Shown: positions 7,438-15,400 of the stretch, in pieces
Numbering within the stretch: position 1 is the first letter of the stretch
How the letters are laid out: each line of letters opens with the position of its first letter
From: JAJYKC01 sp963823105
Lineage (GTDB): Bacteria; Acidobacteriota; Terriglobia; Bryobacterales; Bryobacteraceae
Assembly: GCA_963823105.1 (NCBI GenBank)
Contig: CAWGKC010000001.1
Location: 558,001-622,000, forward strand
DNA length: 64,000 nt
Direction: 5' to 3'
Notes under the pieces: model-generated
Seen by the model: the letters and a program-made list of their open reading frames with translations, nothing else
What the model was told of the DNA's origin: nothing
Database searches by the model: none
Made by a program: the position numbers and the translations under genes

Positions 7438-9879
7438 TTAATCCTTTCCAATCGTGTAGAAGGAGGCCCAGTACTTCGGGCTGGCCCGCCACGAACCGCT
7501 ACGAATCATCTCGATTTGCGCCATCTGTAGCGCCTCGGCGACCGCTCCCCCCCTGGGTGTTCCGTTCTGGTCTCGCAATCGCCGGTAAAAAACCTGGAAT
7601 AGCGCGCCGGTGTCGTCCGGATACGCCCAGCGCGTGCCGACCACCGATCCCGCGCCCGCCACCAGCCACGCCCGCGCCAGCCCGAGAATCCCCGTGGGCT
7701 CGGGCGATGCGGCGGAAGCCGAACTGCACCCGCTCATGACCACCGTTCCCCCAGCCATCGGAAGGCGCGCCACATCATAGTGGGTGAGGACGTCCTCGCT
7801 TCCGTCGCGGTTTAACCCCAAGGCGATCACGGAATCCTCGCCGCCTTCGCCCGTGTCCAGCACGTGAGCGGCGATATGGACGATCGCCGGCGGAGTCTGA
7901 AACGCCCGCACCACCGTGTTCCGGTTGGCCTGCGCGCCGGTCAATACCGAAACCGTTCTTCCGCCCCAGGCGTGAGCGCAAGCGTACAATTCCCGCCCGC
8001 TACCCACCAGACGCGGCAGTTCCATGGCTGCCTGCGCGCTGGAGGGATTCGCCAGCGGCCGGTTCCAACGAACGTCGGCGCGATTATAGATGCCGTCTCC
8101 GATCCCCAGAAAGCCGCCGTCCCGCCCGGCCCGGCTCTGATCCGGCCCGATCAGAAACGCGCTCGGTATGAAACGAATCGAGTGCCGCTCCGCCAGGTAC
8201 CCTCCGGTTCCCGGCCGCAAGGCCGCCAAAGGCGTGCGCATCAGCGTCTCTTCGCTCGTCAATACCCAGGCCGGTTTCCCGCTCGCCGGTGCGCTCAGTT
8301 GCCCAAAGAGGCGGGAATACAGCGTCCTGCCCACCGCTTCGGATTCGGGACTCTCGTTCTTCACCGACACCAGGAACTTCTCCGCGAGGCTTAAAATGGG
8401 CGCTTTTTGTAAACGGTGCGCTTCGAATCCCTCCCGGGTGACGGCCCAGACGCAGGATGCGTCCGATCCAAAATGGAAACTTAGCAACACTTCGCCCACG
8501 CTCAGGCGCCTTTGAATACCACTCAGTGTATTTCCGGTGGAGAAGTTCTCCCCGTTCGTCGTGGGAGTATTTCCAAAGGGTGAGAGGGAGCGCGCTTCGA
8601 TCTCTTCGAGACTCTGCCGCAGTTCCGCCGCGCTGGCCCTCAGCTCGGGAGTATCCCGCGACAGCAGAGCCATCCGGACCGCCCGAATTTGTCCCAGCGT
8701 CCGCCAATATTCGTCGGGCAGATCCTGAGGGCGCGTTTTCCAGTCGAGCAACGTCTGGCGAAGCGCGGCCGAACGCTGCTCCTCGGCCGCGTGAAACGCC
8801 TCCTCGGCTGCGGAGGATCCCGGCCGGCTAAAGTCGGGACTCGCGATCAATACGTCGATAAATTGGGAATATAGATCGGGCAGCCGCCAATAAGACGCGG
8901 CGCTGCGGAGGGCGTCGGTTGGCGCCAGCCCGTCGCGCCATCCGGAGGCTTCCGCAATGGCCGTTCGATAATCCCGCAACGCATCGTCCCGGCGTCCTTC
9001 GGCCCGGTATAACCGCGCCGACTGAAAATGCAAATACCACGACGGAACTTCCATCGAGGTGTTTTCCATCGCCCGCTCGAGCAGGGAACGGGCCGCCTCG
9101 GTGTCGCCCTGCTGCTCGCGCAGTTCGCTCAAATGGGAATAGGTCGTCGCTTGATTTTCATAGTGAAACAAGCGCTGAAGCCGATAGGAGGCCAGCAGCG
9201 CCCGCTCGGCCGCGGCGAGCGTTCCCCGCCTCGTCCGCTCAAAACTCGATAGGCGCTCGAATCCCAGATAGTCCCACGCCATCGCCAGCAGTTCGCCGTT
9301 GCCCGTTCCGGCCGCTTCTTTGATCGCCTCGGAAAACGTTCCCTCCGCCTTCGCGTCCTGGCCGCCGTTGGCCTCAGCCAACCCCAGGAACATCAGCAGC
9401 GTCGCCCGTTCCTCGCTCGGTCCCGCTCCCACAACCTGCCGCAGCCCTCGTTCCGCGCCGATCCGCGCCGCGGTGAAATTGCCTGTTTGAACGTAGAGTG
9501 AGGTTAAGTTGGACGATATCCTCGCCGCACCCACGGTGTCGTGGTCCTTTTCGGCCAGATCGAGCGCCCTTAGATCGAACCCCAGAGCGCTGCGCAACTC
9601 GAACCGGACATAATGGAGGTTGCCAACATTGGCCAGATAGCGCGATGCCAGCGCCCGCCGCCCGTCCAAAAGCGCCAGCCGATAAGCTTCGCCATACTTC
9701 GCCTCCGCCTCCGCGAACGAGCCCTTCCGCGTAAGCAGCGCGGCCTCGCGATGCAGCGCCAGCAGGCGCGGATTCTCGCTGAGATCCGGAGATCGAACGA
9801 TTTGCCGATGGCATCCGCTGAGGCACAGCACCAGAAGCGGGACGCCCAAGCGCGACCGAAGCGTAAAGCAAGTCCCCAT
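7438..9879 (-). CDS. TPR-CHAT (caspase-like) domain lipoprotein
   Basis: 813 residues. The N-terminus is a lipoprotein signal with lipobox LSGC, so the mature protein is predicted to be anchored outside the inner membrane. Residues about 40-330 are helical TPR-type repeats. The C-terminal third is a CHAT domain of the caspase/separase clan: the HIAAH motif gives a candidate catalytic His at about 672 and MSGCSSA a candidate Cys at about 718, followed by the conserved GLARAWLVAGAGSVVGTRW stretch. Both catalytic residues are present, so it is likely an active cysteine protease. It leads an operon with a sigma factor and an anti-sigma-like zinc-finger protein. The start codon has only a weak ribosome binding site. 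The protein substrate is unknown; the zinc-finger membrane protein is the obvious candidate. Confidence 0.88.
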   Translation of the reverse strand: MGTCFTLRSRLGVPLLVLCLSGCHRQIVRSPDLSENPRLLALHREAALLTRKGSFAEAEAKYGEAYRLALLDGRRALASRYLANVGNLHYVRFELRSALGFDLRALDLAEKDHDTVGAARISSNLTSLYVQTGNFTAARIGAERGLRQVVGAGPSEERATLLMFLGLAEANGGQDAKAEGTFSEAIKEAAGTGNGELLAMAWDYLGFERLSSFERTRRGTLAAAERALLASYRLQRLFHYENQATTYSHLSELREQQGDTEAARSLLERAMENTSMEVPSWYLHFQSARLYRAEGRRDDALRDYRTAIAEASGWRDGLAPTDALRSAASYWRLPDLYSQFIDVLIASPDFSRPGSSAAEEAFHAAEEQRSAALRQTLLDWKTRPQDLPDEYWRTLGQIRAVRMALLSRDTPELRASAAELRQSLEEIEARSLSPFGNTPTTNGENFSTGNTLSGIQRRLSVGEVLLSFHFGSDASCVWAVTREGFEAHRLQKAPILSLAEKFLVSVKNESPESEAVGRTLYSRLFGQLSAPASGKPAWVLTSEETLMRTPLAALRPGTGGYLAERHSIRFIPSAFLIGPDQSRAGRDGGFLGIGDGIYNRADVRWNRPLANPSSAQAAMELPRLVGSGRELYACAHAWGGRTVSVLTGAQANRNTVVRAFQTPPAIVHIAAHVLDTGEGGEDSVIALGLNRDGSEDVLTHYDVARLPMAGGTVVMSGCSSASAASPEPTGILGLARAWLVAGAGSVVGTRWAYPDDTGALFQVFYRRLRDQNGTPRGGAVAEALQMAQIEMIRSGSWRASPKYWASFYTIGKD

Positions 9880-9884
9880 AACTC

Positions 9885-9912
9885 TTAGTACCTACAGTAG
9901 TACTAGTACTAA
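9885..9912. promoter_or_regulatory. AGTACT palindrome cluster at the CHAT operon leader
   Basis: TTAGTACC (9885-9892), CTACAGTAG (9892-9900, perfect palindrome) and AGTACTAGTACT (9899-9910, perfect 12-base palindrome) overlap between the -10 box and the start codon of the CHAT gene, where a repressor would act. CTAC/GTAG half-sites recall BlaI/MecI-type operators, but no such gene is nearby. The same TAGTACC core recurs before the arylsulfotransferase genes. Confidence 0.45.
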
Positions 9913-9927
9913 ATGTTGATACTTCAG

Positions 9928-9955
9928 AGTATAGCAGAGACTTCGGGGAATGCAA
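9928..9955 (-). promoter_or_regulatory. Promoter of the CHAT-sigma operon
   Basis: On the minus strand TTGCAT (9955-9950) and TATACT (9933-9928) are 16 bases apart, with the AGTACT palindromes directly downstream. Confidence 0.55.
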
Positions 9956-9973
9956 GGCTTCTGAGCGTCAAAA

Positions 9974-9990
9974 GTGCAAAAAGTTTGCAC
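9974..9990. promoter_or_regulatory. Perfect inverted repeat GTGCAAA-N3-TTTGCAC
   Basis: A 7-base arm with a 3-base spacer, located in the 440-base region between the divergently transcribed CHAT operon and the alkene reductase gene. It is a plausible operator for a dimeric regulator; which gene it controls cannot be told. Confidence 0.4.
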
Positions 9991-10321
9991 GAACCGGCAA
10001 AACCTGCAAAATATGATTTCGGACCCGCGACACCGGCGGGTCGTCCAGGATGTAATTTGGTAGCTAACTAGAACCAGAAAACGTGTGGCATCGGCATTTG
10101 TGTAAGGGTCCTTTCCGGCCTCCGGATCGACGCTCGATCTCGGAAGTCCTTCTTCGTTACCCTCACGTTATTTCGGCGCGAATCGGCCGAATACTTAGAG
10201 CGGCTGTAAGTGATTCACCCGTATAGGGAAATTGGTATGCGGATTTTTGTCACCGCCTTTCTGACGCTCCCCACGGCCCGGTCCGTGAATCGAGATTTCA
10301 CCTCCCGCATCCAACCCCTAG
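9991..10321. other. Intergenic region upstream of the alkene reductase gene
   Basis: No gene is confidently seen. A 30-codon open frame (10237-10329) ends by overlapping the first codons of the reductase gene and could allow coupled translation, since the reductase lacks a clear ribosome binding site; this is weak. No clear promoter hexamers were recognised. Confidence 0.4.
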
Positions 10322-11425
10322 ATGCCTAACTACCCCCGTCTTTTTTCGCCTCTCGCCATTGGCGCCGTCCGCCTTCCAAACCGCGTGATTATGGCGCCTC
10401 TGACCCGCAACCGCGCCGGCGCGGGCAATGTACCCACGGCGATGAACGCCGTCTACTACCGGCAGCGCGCGGCCGCGGGATTAATCGTTAGCGAGGCGAC
10501 TCAAATCTGTCCGGAGGGTCAGGGATATCCCGGTACCCCCGGAATCCATACCGATGTCCAGGCCGAAGGCTGGCGCGGAGTCACCCAGGCGGTCCATAAG
10601 GAAGGCGGGCGCATCTTTCTTCAGCTTTGGCACGTCGGGCGCATCTCCCACCCGGCCTTGCAGCCGAACGGCGCGCTCCCGGTCGCTCCTTCGGCGATTC
10701 GACCGGACGGAATGACGTTCACCGGTTCCACGCAAGCGCCTTTCGTTACCCCGCGAGCGCTCGAAACGGACGAGATTCCCGGAATTGTGGCGCGTTACGC
10801 AGAAGCCGCTGTCCGCGCGCGAGACGCGGGATTCGATGGCGTGGAGATCCACGGAGCGAATGGCTATCTGATCGACCAATTCCTTCGCGACGGATCGAAC
10901 CATCGCACCGACGCCTATGGCGGATCGCTCGAGAACCGGATGCGCTTTCTACGCGAAGTCACCGAGGCGGTCTGCGGCGCTTGGACTCCGGGGCGGGTTG
11001 GAGTCCGCCTGTCGCCAACGAACCCGTTCAACAGCATGAGCGACTCGAATCCCGCCGCGACTTTCACGCGAGCCGCGGCGATACTGAACGGATTCGGACT
11101 GGCCTATCTCCACGTCATGGAGCCGATCGCCGACGGCATCCGGCCCAAAGCCGTGGGCGAAAGGGTCACGCCGGCGATGCGCGCCGTCTTTCAAGGTCCG
11201 CTGATCGCCAACGGCGGCTACAGCGGAGAAACGGCCGAGCGGGCGATCGAGGCGGGGGAGGCCGACGCCATCGCCTTCGGAGTTTTGTTCCTCGCGAATC
11301 CCGATCTCCCCAAGCGGCTCGCAAGCTCCGCGAGTCTCAATCTCCCGGACGTAACCACGTTCTATGGCGGCGGCGCGCGCGGCTATATCGACTATCCGGC
11401 GCTGCCGTTGGCGGTCGAGGCGTAA
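10322..11425 (+). CDS. nemA: Alkene reductase, old yellow enzyme family (NemA-like)
   Basis: 367 residues, normal for the family, FMN-dependent TIM barrel. Visible signatures: the N-terminal LFSPLAIGAVRLPNRVIMAPLTRNRA, QLWHVGRISH, and the substrate-anion-binding His-Asn pair in HGANGYLIDQFLRDGSNHRTDAYGGSLENR. C-terminal phosphate-binding glycine and PDLPKRLA motifs are also present. Such enzymes use NADPH to reduce activated C=C bonds of enones, maleimides and nitro compounds, in the cytoplasm. The gene is convergent with the LysR gene (3-base gap). No strong ribosome binding site is visible before the ATG. The exact physiological substrate cannot be inferred. Confidence 0.92.
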   Translation: MPNYPRLFSPLAIGAVRLPNRVIMAPLTRNRAGAGNVPTAMNAVYYRQRAAAGLIVSEATQICPEGQGYPGTPGIHTDVQAEGWRGVTQAVHKEGGRIFLQLWHVGRISHPALQPNGALPVAPSAIRPDGMTFTGSTQAPFVTPRALETDEIPGIVARYAEAAVRARDAGFDGVEIHGANGYLIDQFLRDGSNHRTDAYGGSLENRMRFLREVTEAVCGAWTPGRVGVRLSPTNPFNSMSDSNPAATFTRAAAILNGFGLAYLHVMEPIADGIRPKAVGERVTPAMRAVFQGPLIANGGYSGETAERAIEAGEADAIAFGVLFLANPDLPKRLASSASLNLPDVTTFYGGGARGYIDYPALPLAVEA

Positions 11426-11428
11426 CGC

Positions 11429-12337
11429 TCAGCCCGCGATCAACGCGGGACTGCCCGCCGGTTGTGCTTGCAGTAGATCGAGGAATGCCTGACCGGCGCG
11501 GGTAAAGCGCTTCTTCTTCCGATGGACGATCGACAGCGGACGGAACAGTTCTCCGCCGCGGAACGGAATGGCCACCAGCCTCCCTTGGCTCGTCTCCGTT
11601 TTCATGATGCGCCCCGGCATAATGCTAACGCCGACGCCGTGGGCCACCGCTTCTTTAATCATCTGCAAGTTGTCGAAGTGCAGCGCCACCCGCACGCCGA
11701 CGCCGTGTTCGCGAAGAAAACGGTCCACGTCGCGGCGAATGGGCAGATCCTCGTCGAAACCCACAAAATCGATTCCGTCGAGCGCCTCCGGCGCCACCGC
11801 CGGACAATCCGCCAATGGATTCCCAGGCGCCACCGCCAGCACCATCTCCTCCTGACGCCACGGGAGCACGGCCACTTCGCGGGTACCCTCGGCGTAGCTC
11901 ATCAATCCCAATTCCGCCGCTCCCGACACCACGGCTTCCCATACCTTCTCCGGCCGCAGATACTCCACTTCCAGGCGCGCCTGGGGGCAGACACGCGAAA
12001 ATTCGGCCTCCAGTTCCGACATCTCCGAAAGCCCTACGGAGTAGATCGATGCCACCCGCACCACCCCTTCCGTTTCGTTTTTGAAGCGGTCCAGTTCCGC
12101 TTCCATCGCCTCTTTCCGGCGCAACACGTCGCGGCAAAAGTCAAGATACGCCCGCCCAGCCTCCGTAACCGTCAGCGGCCGGCTGGAACGGTCCAGCAGT
12201 TCCGCCTCCAGCGATCGCTCCAGCTCCTGCACATGCTGGCTGGCCGCGGATTGGCTCATGCCGTTGAGAGCCGCGCCCCGGCTCAGGCTCCGGCTCTGCG
12301 CGACGTCGATGAATAGCTTCAAATGTTCGAAGGACAC
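11429..12337 (-). CDS. LysR family transcriptional regulator
   Basis: 302 residues. N-terminal winged helix-turn-helix at about 1-60 (FIDVAQSRSLSRGAALNGMSQSAASQHVQELE), then the two-lobed periplasmic-binding-like effector domain to about 290. It starts with GTG at 12337 and is divergent from gltB with only about 115 bases between, which includes a LysR-type box. This layout resembles GltC-gltAB of Bacillus, where the LysR protein activates glutamate synthase in response to 2-oxoglutarate/glutamate; that role is inferred from position alone. An alternative is control of the convergent alkene reductase. Confidence 0.88.
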   Translation of the reverse strand: MSFEHLKLFIDVAQSRSLSRGAALNGMSQSAASQHVQELERSLEAELLDRSSRPLTVTEAGRAYLDFCRDVLRRKEAMEAELDRFKNETEGVVRVASIYSVGLSEMSELEAEFSRVCPQARLEVEYLRPEKVWEAVVSGAAELGLMSYAEGTREVAVLPWRQEEMVLAVAPGNPLADCPAVAPEALDGIDFVGFDEDLPIRRDVDRFLREHGVGVRVALHFDNLQMIKEAVAHGVGVSIMPGRIMKTETSQGRLVAIPFRGGELFRPLSIVHRKKKRFTRAGQAFLDLLQAQPAGSPALIAG

Positions 12338-12352
12338 AGGGTTACTCTTATT

Positions 12353-12367
12353 ATAAGGTATGCTTAT
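12353..12367. promoter_or_regulatory. LysR-type box ATAAG-N5-CTTAT
   Basis: A perfect 5-base dyad with the T-N11-A signature of LysR binding sites, between the LysR gene and gltB, about 25 bases upstream of the gltB -35 region. Confidence 0.6.
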
Positions 12368-12389
12368 TGATAGTCAAGCCATATTCTAT

Positions 12390-12419
12390 TTGATTAATAG
12401 TTTGAGCCTCTGCTATACT
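12390..12419 (+). promoter_or_regulatory. gltB promoter
   Basis: TTGATT (12390-12395), 18-base spacer, TATACT (12414-12419). Transcription would start near 12426, leaving a leader of only about 26 bases. Confidence 0.6.
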
Positions 12420-12451
12420 CCCTTTATTCCCCGTTGGACGAGGTAACCCCA

Positions 12452-15400
12452 GTGGTGTATTCCAACTCACTCCCCGCCGAGCAAGGCCTCTATAATCCCG
12501 CCAACGAACACGACGCCTGCGGCATCGGATTCGTGGTAAACATCAACGGCGAGCCCTCGCACGACATTATTCTCAAGGGTTTGCAGGTGCTCATCAACCT
12601 GACCCATCGGGGAGCTTGCGGTTGCGATCCGGAAACGGGCGACGGGGCGGGCATCCTGATTCAGATCCCGCACAAGTTTTTCGCCCGCGAGTGCGCCGCG
12701 CTCGGGTTCACGCTTCCTCCGGCCGGCGAGTACGGACTGGGGATGGTGTTTCTGCCGGTCGAGCCGTCGCAGCGTTTGCTATGCGAAGGAATCATCGAGC
12801 GCATCGTCCGCGAAGAAGGCCTGAGCGTGCTCGGCTGGCGCGACGCGCCGGTGAATGTCGACGCCATCGGACGCATCGCCCGCGCTTCCCAGCCCTACAT
12901 CGAACAGATCTTCATTCGCGGCGCGGCCGGCATGACCCAGGACGTACTGGAACGGAAACTGTTCGTGATCCGCAAGCGGGCCGAATGGGAAATCGGCAAC
13001 TCGGCCATCCACGATAAGAGCTTCTTTTACATTCCGTCGCTCTCCTCGCGCACGGTCATATATAAGGGACTGCTGCTGGCTTCTCAAATCGGCAAGTTTT
13101 ATAACGAACTGCTCGACCCCGACGCCGTCAGCGCGCTCTGCCTGGTCCACCAGCGGTTTTCGACGAACACGTTCCCCACTTGGCCGCTGGCGCATCCTTA
13201 CCGCTATCTCTGCCACAACGGGGAAATCAACACGGTGCGCGGCAACGTGAACTGGATGGCGGCGCGCGAGAGCGTTCTTCAATCGCCGCTGTTCGGGGAG
13301 GACATCAAAAAGCTTCGGCCCATTATCCAGGCCGGAGGCAGCGACTCGGCCGCGCTCGATAACGCCGTCGAACTGCTCACGCTGTCCGGGCGCAGTCTGC
13401 CGCACGTCATGGCGATGCTGATCCCAGAGGCATGGGATGCGGACTCCACTATGGAGCCCGCCAAGAAAGCCTTCTACGAATATCACGCGTCGTTGATGGA
13501 GCCCTGGGACGGGCCGGCGGCGGTGGCCTTCACCGACGGCCGCGTCATCGGCGCCACGCTCGACCGCAACGGATTGCGCCCCGCGCGTTATCTGGTCACC
13601 AAGGACGGGCTGCTGATCGTCGCTTCCGAAATCGGCGTGTTGCCGATCAAGCCCGAGAACGTCGCCTACAAAGGCCGTCTCCAGCCGGGCCGCATGTTGT
13701 TGGTGGATACGGTGCAAGGCCGGATCATTCCCGACGAGGAGATCAAAGCCACGCTCGCCGCCCGCCAACCTTACGGACAATGGCTCAAGGAAAATCAGAT
13801 CACCCTCGACACGCTTCCCGAGCCGCCGCGCGTTTATGAATCCGACCTGGGCACTCTCGTTTCGCGCCAGCGCGCCTTTGGCTACACCGAGGAAGATCTG
13901 CGCATCCTGCTGGCGCCGATGGCTGCCAATGGCGAAGAGCCGCTCGGGTCGATGGGAACCGACACGCCGCTCGCCTGTCTCTCCGACCGGCCGCAGCCGC
14001 TCTTTCATTACTTCAAACAGTTATTCGCCCAGGTAACGAACCCGGCCATCGATCCCATCCGCGAGGAGCTGGTGATGTCGCTCACCAGCTACATCGGCAC
14101 GGAGCGCAATATATTGGCCGAGACTCCGCAGCACTGCCACACCCTGAAGCTTCCGCATCCGCTGCTCACCAATCGCGATCTCGAAAAACTGCGGCGCGTT
14201 TCCTGGGGCGATTTTCTCGCCACTACGCTTCCCATGCTCTTCCGCGCCAGCGAAGGGGCGAGGGAGTTGGAGCGGGCGCTCGACGGCTTGTGCCGCCGCG
14301 CCTCTCTCGCCATCAAGAGCGGATACACCGTGCTCATCCTTTCCGACCGCGGCATCGACGACGAGTACGCTCCCATCCCCAGCCTGCTCGCGCTCTCGGC
14401 TGTCCATCATCACCTGGTCCGCGACGGCACGCGCACGCAAGTGGCGCTGATTATCGAATCCGGCGAGCCGCGCGAAGTGATGCATTATTGCCTGCTCATC
14501 GGCTACGGCGCCAGCGCCATCAATCCGTATCTGGCGATCGAGACGCTCGAAGACCAGGCCCTCCGCGGCAACCTTCCCCACGGCGCGACGTTCGAATCGG
14601 CGCTGAAAAACTACAAGAAGGCCATCAACAAAGGGCTGCTGAAAGTCTTCTCGAAGATGGGAATCTCCACGCTGCAAAGCTATCGCGGCGCGCAGGTCTT
14701 CGAGGCCATCGGCCTCAGCAAATCGCTGGTGGAGCGCTATTTCACCGGCACTCCCTCGCGCATCGACGGGGTGGGTTTGGAGGCGCTGGCGCGGGAGGCC
14801 AAGGCCAAGCACGATTTTTCGCTGATCCCGGCCACCGGTTCGAGCACCGACCTCGAAGCCGGCGGCAGCTATCAATTTCGCGCCAACGGCGAATACCACC
14901 TCTTTAATCCGCTTACGGTGAGCAAACTGCGGCACGCCGTCCGGCAGTCGAGCTTCGCTACGTTCCGCGAATACACCGCGCTCATCGACGACCAGAGCCG
15001 CCGCTTGTGTACGCTGCGCGGGCTGATGAAATTCCGCACCGTGCCGCATCCGGTTCCGCTCGAAGAGGTGGAGCCGGCCACCTCGATCGTCAAGCGTTTC
15101 GCCACCGGCGCGATGTCGTATGGCTCGATCAGCAAGGAAGCGCACGAGACGCTGGCGATCGCCATGAACCGCATTGGGGGCAAGTCGAACACCGGCGAGG
15201 GCGGGGAAGACGAGGCGCGGTTCGAGCGCGACGCCAACGGCGATTGGCGGCGCAGCGCCATCAAACAAGTGGCCAGCGCGCGTTTCGGAGTCACCACGAA
15301 TTATTTGGTAAACGCCGACGAGCTGCAAATCAAAATCGCGCAAGGCGCGAAGCCCGGCGAAGGCGGCCAGCTTCCGGGCCACAAGGTCGACGATGAGATC

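Noticed and set aside
10237..10329. A 30-codon open frame overlapping the start of the alkene reductase gene
   Set aside because: Could be a coupled leader, but it has no ribosome binding site or conserved feature; noted only in the intergenic entry.
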